DNA from: Streptomyces sp. NBC_00557
GTDB taxonomy: Bacteria > Actinomycetota > Actinomycetes > Streptomycetales > Streptomycetaceae
Direction of reading: 5' to 3'
DNA length: 64,000 nt
NCBI RefSeq assembly: GCF_036345995.1
Contig: NZ_CP107796.1
Span: forward strand, 8,246,001-8,310,000
Part shown: positions 53,271-61,402 of the stretch, piece by piece
Layout of the letters: every line of letters starts with the position of its first letter
How positions within the stretch are numbered: position 1 is the first letter of the stretch
Notes under the pieces: generated by a model
Databases searched by the model: none
What the model was told of the DNA's origin: nothing
What the model saw: only the letters and a program-made list of their open reading frames with translations
Position numbers and translations under genes: made by a program

Positions 53271-54800
53271 TCATCGGCCGGTCGCCTCCGTGGCCATCCG
53301 CAGGGCGGCGCGCTCCAGCCCGGTGAGGTCGGCGACCACCTGGACGCGGTCGCAGTACTCGGCGTAGCGAGGCAGGTCACAGGCGCCCAGGCCCCAGGAG
53401 TAACGCGGCTCCGGGGTCAGCCAGATGGTCTGGCGCACCCGCCGCGTGATCTCCGCGAACGCCTCGGTCCGCGGTGGATTGCCGTTGCCGCGGCCGTCAC
53501 CCAGTACCAGGAGCGTGGCGCGGCGGCCCAGCGCCGGCGTGTGTTCGGTCAGCAGCGTCTCGAAGGTCCGGCCGTAGTCGGACGTCGCGTCCACGTCCAG
53601 CAGACCGCCGGCCGGCAGCCCGTCGAAGACCAGCCCCAGCGCCCGCTCCAGCGGGTGCTCGGCGAACAGCTCGGTGATCTCGGTGGGTTCGTCCACGAAG
53701 GCGTAGCTGCGCACCTGTCCGAACAGGGACTGCAGCCCGTGCACCAGGTGCAGGGTGAAGCGCGCCGTGGCCCGCACCGACAGCGAGACGTCCGCGAGGA
53801 TCACCAGGCGGGGCCGGTCCTCGGCGCGGGTGACGGTGACGGGCCGGAACGGCACGCCGTCGTACCGTATGTTGCGGCGCATCGTGCGGCCGGGATGGAC
53901 ACGGCCCGTCGGGGTGTTGCGCTTGCGGCTGGTCAGGGCGCCGTGCACGCTGCGGCCCACCCTGCGCAGCGCCTCCTCCAACTGGCCGCGCTCATCCTCG
54001 TCCACCGTTTCCAGGCGGGCGCGTTCGGCGATCCGGCCGGACTCGACGGCCACGGCCTGCAGTTCGGCCAGCCGGTCGAGATGCCGTTTCAGCAGCTCGG
54101 GCAGGTTCTCGATGACACCCGCCAACTGCTGCTTCGGCGTGTCGGGTTCGAGACCATCGTCGGTCTCGGGGGTGAGCCGGCCGAGCAGGGCGTCCTGCTG
54201 GGCGACGGTGAGGGTCGCGTCGATGGGCTGCCCGGTCGCCGACGCGAGCCGTCCGGGGATCCCGGCGCCGTGCAGCCGCTCGGTCTCCAGCTGGACGGAC
54301 GGGCTGTCGTCGCGCCCGCCGGTCGCGCCGTCCTTGGACAGCACGATCTCGTCGGTCATCGACGCCAGATCGATCTTGTTGGCTTCCTGGTGCAGGTTGT
54401 ACTGCTGGGCCAGGTCCTGCTGGTCGAAGAAGTCGCGGATGTCGGACGGCTTGCCGTGGCTGTGCCCCTGCTGAGGCGTCTCGGACGGCTCGTCGGAGAC
54501 GGTGAACGACTCCAGTTCGCCGGTGTCGGTCAGGTCGTCGTGCGCATGAGTGTGGCCGTGGCCGGCGGAGTCGCCCGCCACCGGGCGCAGGGAGAAGAAC
54601 GCGGTGAACAACTCGTCGAACAGCGCGTCGTCGCGCCGGTCCTTCACGAGTGTCATGCGCAGTGCCTCGCGCAGCGTCTCGCGCCCGGCGAGCATGCCGG
54701 GCTGGGCCGCCCCGCGCATGGCGTCCATCGCCTCCGACACGGAGATCCGCAGCCCGAACAGCCGCAGGACACGGACGAATCGGTGCACGCCGGCTTCCAT
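53271..54800 (-). CDS. VWA-domain protein (CoxE-like), partner of MoxR ATPase
   Basis: 509 residues from ATG 54800, after GGGAGG. The N-terminal half is helical and has His-rich patches (GHGHTHAHDD near residue 85 and QQGHSHGKPSD). The C-terminal half is a von Willebrand factor A domain of the CoxE type. The MIDAS motif is DVSLS in VILADVSLSVRATARFT, with T..D residues further on (VDATSDYGRTFETLL) and VLGDGRGNG. MoxR-VWA pairs act as metal- or cofactor-insertion chaperones for dehydrogenases. Here the client is probably the MDO enzyme encoded next door. The start lies 14 bp after the moxR stop, so they form one operon. Confidence 0.87.
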   Translation of the reverse strand: MEAGVHRFVRVLRLFGLRISVSEAMDAMRGAAQPGMLAGRETLREALRMTLVKDRRDDALFDELFTAFFSLRPVAGDSAGHGHTHAHDDLTDTGELESFTVSDEPSETPQQGHSHGKPSDIRDFFDQQDLAQQYNLHQEANKIDLASMTDEIVLSKDGATGGRDDSPSVQLETERLHGAGIPGRLASATGQPIDATLTVAQQDALLGRLTPETDDGLEPDTPKQQLAGVIENLPELLKRHLDRLAELQAVAVESGRIAERARLETVDEDERGQLEEALRRVGRSVHGALTSRKRNTPTGRVHPGRTMRRNIRYDGVPFRPVTVTRAEDRPRLVILADVSLSVRATARFTLHLVHGLQSLFGQVRSYAFVDEPTEITELFAEHPLERALGLVFDGLPAGGLLDVDATSDYGRTFETLLTEHTPALGRRATLLVLGDGRGNGNPPRTEAFAEITRRVRQTIWLTPEPRYSWGLGACDLPRYAEYCDRVQVVADLTGLERAALRMATEATGR

Positions 54801-54814
54801 GCACGCCTCCCGGA

Positions 54815-56014
54815 TCAGTCGGTGCGGCGCCGCGTGACGGCGGCGAACGCTCGGGCGCCCTGGCCGGCGCCGGGGGTGGGGCGGTGCGTCGGTCCGGCGC
54901 CCGGGGCGCCGTAGTAGCCCTCGTCGTGCCGGCCCTGCCGGTCCATGGCGGCCCGTACCGCGCGCCCGTCGGCCTGCTCCGGTTCCCCGTGCCCGGGGCC
55001 GTGATGGTGACCGTCGTGTTGATGGTGACCGCCATGGTGATGATGGCCGTCGTGGTGGTGGCCGGGTGCGGGCAGCGTGCGGTTGGGGTCGACCAGACGT
55101 GGCAGGACCTCCAGCGCGCGGTGCAGATCCCGCTCGTACTTCAGAACCACGTTGGCGGTGCCGGCGAGAACCTCCGGGTCGAGTTCGTCGACGCCCAGGA
55201 CCGCGAGGGTGCGGGCCCAGTCGACGGTCTCGGAGATGCTGGGGCTCTTGCGCAGCGGCAGTTCGCGCAGGCCGCGCACCACGTCCACCAGGTGGCGGGC
55301 GGCCGCCTCGGGCAGCCCGGTGTCCTTGGCCCGTACGATCTCCAACTCCCGTTCCGCGTCGGGATAGTCGAGGAAGAGGTGCAGGCAGCGGCGCTTCAGC
55401 GCGGCCGACAGGTCGCGGGTGTTGTTGGAGGTGAGGACGACGTACGGGGGGACCTTCGCGGTGTACGTGCCGATCTCCGGCACCGACACCTGGTACTCGG
55501 CCAGGCACTCGAGGAGCACCGCCTCCAGTGCCTCGTCCGCCCGGTCGACCTCGTCGATGAGCAGGACCGCCGGCTGCTCGCCGCGCACCGCGTCCAGCAG
55601 CGGGCGCGGGGCGAGGAACCGGTCGGAGAAGAAGACGCTGTCCTGCTCCTCGATCCGGTGGACGGCGGAGGCCAGGTCGGGGGCGTCGGCCGTGAGGTCG
55701 CCGATCTTGTCCCGGAGCATCTGGGTGTACAGCAGCTGCTTGCCGTAGTCCCACTCGTACAGGGCACGGCTCTCGTCCTGGCCCTCGTAACACTGCAGGC
55801 GCAGCAGCCGGCGCCCGCTGGCTGCTGCCAACGTCTTGGCCAGCTCGGTCTTGCCGACGCCGGCCGGGCCCTCCAGCAGCAGCGGCTTCTCGAGTCTGGT
55901 CTGCAGGAACACAGTGGTGGCGAGCCGCCGGTCGGCGATGTAGCCGTGGGCGGCGAACCGCTCGGCGACGTCCTCGGCCGAGCCGAACGCGGGGTTCTCG
56001 GGTGTGGCGGGCAC
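54815..56014 (-). CDS. MoxR-family AAA+ ATPase with His-rich C-terminal tail
   Basis: 399 residues from GTG 56014, chosen for GGAGGAA directly upstream. Walker A GPAGVGKTELAKTL, Walker B AVLLIDEVDRADEALEAVLL, sensor 1 VVLTSNNTRDLSAALKRR, and arginine-finger region KRRCLHLFLDYPDAE. The core ends near residue 305. The tail then carries HHHDGHHHHGGHHQHDGHHH and a Gly/Ala-rich segment, unusual for MoxR. With the VWA partner it probably loads metal or cofactor into the MDO-type dehydrogenase encoded 74 bp upstream; the His tail could store or deliver the metal. A hairpin separates it from that gene. Confidence 0.9.
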   Translation of the reverse strand: MPATPENPAFGSAEDVAERFAAHGYIADRRLATTVFLQTRLEKPLLLEGPAGVGKTELAKTLAAASGRRLLRLQCYEGQDESRALYEWDYGKQLLYTQMLRDKIGDLTADAPDLASAVHRIEEQDSVFFSDRFLAPRPLLDAVRGEQPAVLLIDEVDRADEALEAVLLECLAEYQVSVPEIGTYTAKVPPYVVLTSNNTRDLSAALKRRCLHLFLDYPDAERELEIVRAKDTGLPEAAARHLVDVVRGLRELPLRKSPSISETVDWARTLAVLGVDELDPEVLAGTANVVLKYERDLHRALEVLPRLVDPNRTLPAPGHHHDGHHHHGGHHQHDGHHHGPGHGEPEQADGRAVRAAMDRQGRHDEGYYGAPGAGPTHRPTPGAGQGARAFAAVTRRRTD

Positions 56015-56035
56015 GGTTCCTCCGTCCGATGGGGC

Positions 56036-56074
56036 GGGAGCGGGGGGCGGCGTCCCAGGTCGCCCCCCGCTCCC
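56036..56074 (-). terminator. hairpin between the MDO-type gene and moxR
   Basis: GGGAGCGGGGGGCG (56036-56049) pairs with CGCCCCCCGCTCCC (56061-56074) around 11 bases. It lies 13 bp beyond the MDO stop codon and just before the moxR ribosome binding site. It probably terminates most MDO transcripts and lets a fraction continue into moxR, the VWA gene and mftM, giving more enzyme than chaperone. Confidence 0.75.
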
Positions 56075-56087
56075 GGGCACGAGGCGC

Positions 56088-57380
56088 TCAGCCGAGCAGG
56101 TCGTCCAGGTCGCCGGTCATGCAGTGCTCGACGACGGGGCGCACCGTGTCGAACGTGCACTCCTTGGCGTTGCCCGGGGTGCAGGCGTCACCGAGCACGT
56201 GGTTCGTGATGCGGTCGACGTCGGCGGCGTCGCCCTTGATGACCTTCGCCTGCTCGTAGAACTTCGTCGGGCCCTGCCCGAGGCGGTTCTTGGAGTAGGT
56301 CTCCTGCTGGACGTCGGTGAACTTCTCGGGGATGCCGACGTCACGCAGCAGCCGGATGCCCGCGGCGAGCGCCGCCTCGGCGGCCTGCACCTTCGTCATG
56401 CCGTGCGTGTCCACGCCCATCGCCTCGGCGATGTCCGCGAACCGCTCGTAGTGGGCCGGCATGTTGAACGCCCACACCCGGGGGAGTGCGATGGCGTTGT
56501 TGAGGCCGTGGTGGGTGTCGTAGAACGCGCTGACCGCGTGCGAGATGGAGTGGATGATGCCCAGGCCGCCGGAGTTGAACGCCTGCGCCGCGATGTACTG
56601 TGCGTACATCATGCCCTCGCGCCCGGCCAGGTCCTGGCCGTTCCACACCGCCTGGCGCAGATGGCGGGCGGTGAGCCTGATCGCGTGCAGCGCGTTGCCC
56701 AGCGACGGCTGGAAGTCCAGCCGCGAGACGTACGGTTCCGAGGCGTGCGCGAGTACGTCGAAGCCGCACTGCGCCGTGTAGTCGAGGGGGCAGTCGTAGT
56801 ACAGCGTGGGGTCGTCGATGGCCAGGCTGGCCACCGAGGCGTCGTCGAAGGCGACGTACTTGTGCGGGTTGTCCGGGTCCGTGGTCGTGTCGGTGATGAC
56901 GTACGCCCACGAGGTCTCCGAACCGGTGCCGGCCGTGGTGGAGACGGCGATGTGCGGCGGGTTCTTGGGGTTCTCGGACTTGTTGAAGCCCTCGAAGTCG
57001 TTGACGCTGCGGCCGTCGTGGGCGACGGAGATACGGGCTCCCTTGCACGCGTCGTGCGACGAGCCGCCGCCGATCGACACGAACGAGTCGCACTTGTTCT
57101 CCTGGTACAGCGCCACGGCGTCCATGACGTTGTAGTCCTTGGGGTTCGACTCGACCTTGTCGTACACCACGACCTCAAGGCCGTGGTACTTCATCGACTC
57201 GACGATCTTGTGCACCGTGTCGCTGCCGCGCAGACCGGTGGTCATCACCAGCGTGCGGCGGAATCCCAGCTTCTTGGCCTCCGGACCGATCAGCTCATGG
57301 GCGCCCGGGCCCATCAGCGCCCGGGGGAAGGGGTGGAATTCCTTGATCGGGAACGGCTTGAGAAGTTCTTCGACCTGCAT
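56088..57380 (-). CDS. MDO/MNO-type alcohol dehydrogenase (mycofactocin-associated, metal-dependent)
   Basis: 430 residues from ATG 57380. Group III dehydrogenase: FVSIGGGSSHDACKGARISV (nucleotide site), STTAGTGSETSWAYVITDTT, metal ligands in GFDVLAHASEPYVSRL and GLGIIHSISHAVSAFYDTHH followed by GLNNAIALP. Opening with MQVEELLKPFPIKEFHPFPR, it matches the actinobacterial methanol/alcohol dehydrogenases (MDO, also called NDMA-dependent alcohol dehydrogenase, MNO), which keep NAD(P) bound and need an external acceptor, now thought to be mycofactocin. It is divergent from mftA, and its product would feed the aldehyde dehydrogenase at 45.2 kb. Confidence 0.93.
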   Translation of the reverse strand: MQVEELLKPFPIKEFHPFPRALMGPGAHELIGPEAKKLGFRRTLVMTTGLRGSDTVHKIVESMKYHGLEVVVYDKVESNPKDYNVMDAVALYQENKCDSFVSIGGGSSHDACKGARISVAHDGRSVNDFEGFNKSENPKNPPHIAVSTTAGTGSETSWAYVITDTTTDPDNPHKYVAFDDASVASLAIDDPTLYYDCPLDYTAQCGFDVLAHASEPYVSRLDFQPSLGNALHAIRLTARHLRQAVWNGQDLAGREGMMYAQYIAAQAFNSGGLGIIHSISHAVSAFYDTHHGLNNAIALPRVWAFNMPAHYERFADIAEAMGVDTHGMTKVQAAEAALAAGIRLLRDVGIPEKFTDVQQETYSKNRLGQGPTKFYEQAKVIKGDAADVDRITNHVLGDACTPGNAKECTFDTVRPVVEHCMTGDLDDLLG

Positions 57381-57570
57381 GATCGCGACTGTCCTCTCCG
57401 CGCGGTCGGGCCGCGCGTCCTGCGTCGACTGCTCCGTTGCCGGCGGCGCAGATGTCCGGGGTGGAGCACGGACGTGCCGGAGTTGGTGGCGTGACTCACC
57501 CTCCGGGAACGCGGTGCGCGGCGACACCGGCCGCTCGGACGGCTGCGCGGCGCGGACGCAGGGGGCGCGA

Positions 57571-57639
57571 CCTGACCGATCGGACGGGGCGCCCGGCGGA
57601 CACCGGCCCTGGCGCCGCACACCTGTCCGACCGGACAGG
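57571..57639. promoter_or_regulatory. two palindromic sites between the MDO-type gene and mftA
   Basis: CCTGACCGATCGGACGGG (57571-57588) and CCTGTCCGACCGGACAGG (57622-57639) lie 51 bp apart, centre to centre. Both are variants of the perfect palindrome at 48104-48125 (core CCTGTCCGATCGGACAGG). They sit in the 382-bp divergent region, well placed to control both the dehydrogenase and the mycofactocin operon. Confidence 0.75.
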
Positions 57640-57762
57640 GTGAGGGCGGCCGGAAGCAGGGTGAGCGGCGCGGCGGCCCGGCCGTAGCGTCGAGTACGGC
57701 CCGGTCACCGCGCGACGGAACCGGCCGCAACCCAACTCCCCTTTTCCTTCAGGAGGCTTGCC

Positions 57763-57876
57763 GTGAACGAGGACCAGATCGGGGCCGAGCAGGACACCAT
57801 CAACGTCGCCGATGAACTCGTCGAGGAGGTCCTCGTCGAAGAGGTCTCCATCGACGGCATGTGCGGCGTCTACTGA
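57763..57876 (+). CDS. mftA: mycofactocin precursor peptide MftA
   Basis: A 37-codon gene, below usual gene-calling cutoffs. It begins GTG 57763, seven bases after AGGAGG. The peptide is acidic (ADELVEEVLVEEVS) and ends IDGMCGVY, the invariant C-terminus of MftA. In the pathway MftC, guided by MftB, decarboxylates and cyclises the terminal Val-Tyr, MftE releases it, MftD oxidises it, and MftF adds glucose units, giving the redox cofactor mycofactocin. The gene starts a compact operon of seven genes. Control probably acts through the palindromes at 57571-57639. Confidence 0.97.
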   Translation: MNEDQIGAEQDTINVADELVEEVLVEEVSIDGMCGVY

Positions 57877-57884
57877 GGCCCGCC

Positions 57885-58175
57885 ATGCCGTCCCCGGCGT
57901 TCGACGTGGCCCGCCCCTACCGGCTGAACCCTTCCGTCGCGCTGCGCCCCGAGCCGTTCGGGGCGCTCGCCTACCACTTCGGCAATCGCCGGCTGTCCTT
58001 CCTCAAGGCACCGGAACTCGTCGAACTGGTCCGGGGGCTCGACCGTCACCCCAGCGTCGGGGACGCCCTCGCCGGCGTGCCCGACGTCCGGCGGGGTGCC
58101 TTCCTGCGCGCGCTGGCCTCCCTGGCCGCCGCCGACATGATCATTCCCCAGCACAGTGGAACCGGAGCTCGGTGA
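57885..58175 (+). CDS. mftB: mycofactocin RiPP recognition protein MftB
   Basis: 96 residues from ATG 57885, eight bases after the mftA stop. The small winged-helix PqqD-like fold is recognisable (YRLNPSVALRPEPFGALAYH, NRRLSFLKAPELVELVRGLD, FLRALASLAAADMII). MftB binds the MftA leader and presents it to MftC. Its stop overlaps the start of mftC. Confidence 0.93.
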   Translation: MPSPAFDVARPYRLNPSVALRPEPFGALAYHFGNRRLSFLKAPELVELVRGLDRHPSVGDALAGVPDVRRGAFLRALASLAAADMIIPQHSGTGAR

Positions 58176-59416
58176 TGACCACCCTTCACGATCCACCGCA
58201 CACCCCCGAGCGGGTGCCGGCCCTCGTCGAGCAGTTCAAGGGCGGTCTGCACGCTCCGATCTGCCTGACCTGGGAGTGGACCTACGCGTGCAACCTGTCC
58301 TGCGCGCACTGCCTGTCCTCGTCCGGGCGACGCGACCCGCTGGAGCTGTCCACGGACGAGATCAAGTCCGTGATCGACGAGCTGCAGCGCATGCAGGTCT
58401 TCTACGTCAACGTCGGCGGCGGCGAACCCACGGTCCGCCCCGACTTCTGGGAGCTGCTGGACTACGCGATCGCCCACCAGGTCGGCGTGAAGTTCTCCAC
58501 CAACGGGCTGCGCCTGACCCCCGAGCGGGCCCGGCGGCTGGCCGCGACCGACTACGTCGACATCCAGATCTCCCTGGACGGCGCCACCCGCGAGGTCAAC
58601 GACGCGGTGCGCGGCCGGGGTTCGTACGACATGGCGATCCGGGCCATGGAGAACCTCGCCGACGCCGGTTTCCGGGACTTCAAGATCTCCGTGGTGATGA
58701 CTCGCCAGAACGTCGCCCAGCTCGACGACTTCGCCGCCATCGCCGACCGCTACGGCGCACAGTTGCGCATCACCCGGCTCAGGCCCTCCGGGCGGGGCGC
58801 GGACGTGTGGGACGAACTGCACCCCACCGCCGAGCAGCAGTACGACATCTACTCCTGGCTGCTCGGGCACGGCGAGAAGGTGCTCACCGGGGACTCCTTC
58901 TTCCATCTCAACGCGCTGGGTTCGGAGCCCATCCCGGGGCTGAACCTGTGCGGCGCGGGACGCGTGGTGTGCCTGATCGACCCGGTCGGCGACGTGTACG
59001 CCTGCCCGTTCGCCATCCACGACGCGTTCAAGGCCGGCAACGTCCGCTCCCCGGGCGGCTTCGACCGGGTCTGGCGGGAGTCGGCGCTCTTCGCCGAGCT
59101 GCGCCGGCCCTCCACCGGGGGCGCCTGCTCCGGCTGCCCCGCGTACGACACCTGCCAGGGCGGCTGCATGGCCGCGAAGTTCTTCACCGGCCTGCCGCTC
59201 GACGGCCCCGACCCCGAGTGCGTCAAAGGCCACGGCGCCGCCGCGCTCTCGGCGGTGGCGCGGGACGCGCTCCCACGCCAGGGCAACGACCACTCGCACC
59301 GGACCGTGCCCCTGGGCATGCCCGCCGTGCGCACCGCCCGCCCCGACCGCCTCTGTGACGAGAGCCCGCTGGCCGGCGCCGGCCTCGCCGTACACACCGT
59401 GAAAGGAACGTCATGA
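58175..59416 (+). CDS. mftC: mycofactocin radical SAM maturase MftC
   Basis: 413 residues from ATG 58175, overlapping the mftB stop by one base. Radical SAM cluster CNLSCAHC (C39, C43, C46) with GGGEPTVRPDF, and a C-terminal SPASM domain with auxiliary-cluster cysteines in NLCGAGRVVCLIDPVG, VYACPFAIHD, GACSGCPAYDTCQGGC and PECVKGHG. It carries out oxidative decarboxylation of the MftA C-terminal Tyr and then forms the Val-Tyr crosslink. It has about 30-40 more residues at the C-terminus than I would expect (AARDALPR to AVHTVKGTS), probably a harmless tail. Confidence 0.96.
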   Translation: MTTLHDPPHTPERVPALVEQFKGGLHAPICLTWEWTYACNLSCAHCLSSSGRRDPLELSTDEIKSVIDELQRMQVFYVNVGGGEPTVRPDFWELLDYAIAHQVGVKFSTNGLRLTPERARRLAATDYVDIQISLDGATREVNDAVRGRGSYDMAIRAMENLADAGFRDFKISVVMTRQNVAQLDDFAAIADRYGAQLRITRLRPSGRGADVWDELHPTAEQQYDIYSWLLGHGEKVLTGDSFFHLNALGSEPIPGLNLCGAGRVVCLIDPVGDVYACPFAIHDAFKAGNVRSPGGFDRVWRESALFAELRRPSTGGACSGCPAYDTCQGGCMAAKFFTGLPLDGPDPECVKGHGAAALSAVARDALPRQGNDHSHRTVPLGMPAVRTARPDRLCDESPLAGAGLAVHTVKGTS

Positions 59417-60585
59417 GCAAGTGGTTCGAGACGGTCGCCGAGGCCCAGCGAAGGGCGGGCAAGCGGCTGCCGAAGTCGGTCTACAGCGCACTGCTCGCGG
59501 GTTCCGAGAAGGGCACGTCCTACGACGACAACACCAAGGCGTTCGCGGAACTCGGGTTCGCGCCCCACGTCGCCGGGCTGTCGGCCAAGCGGGACCAGTC
59601 GACGACGGTCCTGGGCGAGCAGATCTCGCTGCCGGTGATCATCTCCCCGACCGGGGTGCAGGCGGTGCACCCCGACGGCGAGGTGGCCGTCGCCCGCGCC
59701 GCCGCGGCCCGCGGCACGGCGATGGGCCTCAGTTCCTTCGCGAGCAAGCCGCTGGCAGACGTGGTGGCCGCCAACCCGCAGACGTTCTTCCAGATGTACT
59801 GGATGGGCTCGAAGGACGCGATGCTGCGCCGCATCCAGCACGCCTACGAAGCAGGCGCGAAGGCACTGATCGTCACTCTCGACTGGTCCTTCTCGCACGG
59901 CCGTGACTGGGGCAGTCCGAAGATTCCCGAGCGGCTGGACCTGAAGGCCATGGCGCGGTTCGCGCCGGAGGCGCTCACGCGCCCGAGCTGGCTGCTGGAC
60001 TTCCTCAAGTCGCGCAGCCTGCCCGACCTGACCACGCCGAACCTCGCCGATCCGGGCCGGGGCGCGCCCACGTTCTTCGGCGCGTACGGCGAGTGGATGC
60101 AGACCCCGCCGCCCTCGTGGGAGGACGTCCGCTGGCTGCGCGAGCAGTGGGACGGGCCGTTCCTGCTGAAGGGCATCTGCAGGGTGGACGACGCGTTGCG
60201 CGCGGTCGACGCGGGAGTCACCGCGATCTCGGTGTCCAACCACGGTGGGAACAACCTCGACAGCACCCCGGCCCCGATCCGCGCCCTCCCGGCCGTCGCG
60301 GACGCGGTCGGCCACCAGATCGAGGTCCTGCTGGACAGCGGAATCCGCCGGGGCAGCGACGTGGTCAAGGCGCTGGCGCTCGGCGCGAGGGCCGTGATGA
60401 TCGGCCGCGCCTACCTGTGGGGTCTGGCCGCGGGAGGGCAGAGCGGTGTGGAGAACGTCCTGGACATCCTGCGCGGCGGCATCGACTCCGCCCTGCTGGG
60501 CCTCGGCCGCTCCTCCGTTCACGAGCTGACCCGGGACGATGTGGTGATCCCGCCCGGGTTCACCCGCACCCTGGGCGGGGCCTGA
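59413..60585 (+). CDS. mftD: premycofactocin synthase MftD (FMN-dependent)
   Basis: 390 residues; ATG 59413 overlaps the mftC stop by four bases. FMN alpha-hydroxy-acid-oxidase fold: LPVIISPTGVQAVHPDGEVA, MGLSSFASKPLADVVAANPQ, the Lys/His region KGICRVDDALRAVDAGVTAI then SVSNHGGNNLDSTPAPI, and phosphate-binding LDSGIRRGSDVVKALALGAR. It oxidatively deaminates the dipeptide-derived heterocycle released by MftE to give redox-active premycofactocin. Confidence 0.95.
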   Translation: MSKWFETVAEAQRRAGKRLPKSVYSALLAGSEKGTSYDDNTKAFAELGFAPHVAGLSAKRDQSTTVLGEQISLPVIISPTGVQAVHPDGEVAVARAAAARGTAMGLSSFASKPLADVVAANPQTFFQMYWMGSKDAMLRRIQHAYEAGAKALIVTLDWSFSHGRDWGSPKIPERLDLKAMARFAPEALTRPSWLLDFLKSRSLPDLTTPNLADPGRGAPTFFGAYGEWMQTPPPSWEDVRWLREQWDGPFLLKGICRVDDALRAVDAGVTAISVSNHGGNNLDSTPAPIRALPAVADAVGHQIEVLLDSGIRRGSDVVKALALGARAVMIGRAYLWGLAAGGQSGVENVLDILRGGIDSALLGLGRSSVHELTRDDVVIPPGFTRTLGGA

Positions 60586-60586
60586 G

Positions 60587-61402
60587 ATGCCGGCCGAGCC
60601 CGCCCCGGCCGCGGCGGCCACGGCACCGGGAACGTCGGCGACGGCCGGGCCGGGGACCCGGCTCGCCGACCTCGCCTGGCCGGACCTCACCGACCGCGGC
60701 CCCCTCGTGCTGCTGCCCCTCGGCTCCTGCGAACAGCACGGCCCGCACCTCCCGCTGGACACCGACACCGCCGTGGCCGCGGCGGTCGCCGGGCGGGCCG
60801 CCGGCCTGCTGCAGGGCGAGGCGGACGTACTGGTGGCGCCGGCTCAGTCGTACGGGGCCAGCGGCGAGCACGAGGGGTTCCCCGGCACGGTGTCCCTCGG
60901 CCACGACGCGCTGCGCCTGCTCGTCACGGAGATCGGCCGCTCGATGCTGCGCTGGGCGGGCCGACTGCTCGTGGTGAACGGTCACGGCGGCAACCTGGTG
61001 AGCCTGGCCGACGCGGTGACCGGGCTGCGCGGCGAGAGCCGGGACGTCGCCTGGTGGCCCTGTCTGCCGCCGGGCTCCGACGCCCACGCGGGCCGTACCG
61101 AGACCTCGATGATGCTGCGGCTGCGGCGTTCGGCCGTCCGCGAGGAGCGGGCCGTCGCCGGACCCACCGACCCCGTCCACCTGCTGATGGACCGGCTCGT
61201 CACCGAATCCGTCCGAGGAGTCAGCCCGTCCGGAGTCCTGGGCGACCCCTCCGGGGCCCGCGCGAGCGAGGGCGAACGGCTCCTCGACCGTATGGCGGAC
61301 CGCCTCGCCGCCGACATCCGGGCCTGGCGGGTCTCGGGGCGGGGCCGGCTCGGCTCGCCCGAACAGCGGCCCGTCCCCGTGCCCGCGGGAGCCGGGCGAT
61401 GA
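60587..61402 (+). CDS. mftE: mycofactocin precursor peptide peptidase MftE (creatininase family)
   Basis: 271 residues from ATG 60587, two bases after the mftD stop. Creatininase fold with metal-binding LPLGSCEQHGPHLPLDTDTA, SYGASGEHEGFPGTVSLGHD and VVNGHGGNLVSLADAV. It cuts the modified MftA to release the C-terminal Val-Tyr-derived heterocycle. An Ala/Pro-rich 23-residue N-terminal extension precedes the domain; the domain itself is complete. Confidence 0.94.
   Translation: MPAEPAPAAAATAPGTSATAGPGTRLADLAWPDLTDRGPLVLLPLGSCEQHGPHLPLDTDTAVAAAVAGRAAGLLQGEADVLVAPAQSYGASGEHEGFPGTVSLGHDALRLLVTEIGRSMLRWAGRLLVVNGHGGNLVSLADAVTGLRGESRDVAWWPCLPPGSDAHAGRTETSMMLRLRRSAVREERAVAGPTDPVHLLMDRLVTESVRGVSPSGVLGDPSGARASEGERLLDRMADRLAADIRAWRVSGRGRLGSPEQRPVPVPAGAGR

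Noticed and set aside
48245..57380. PQQ-dependent alcohol oxidation system
   Set aside because: The ErcA-like gene and two-component pair suggested it, but no quinoprotein dehydrogenase, cytochrome or pqq gene is present, while mycofactocin genes are complete.
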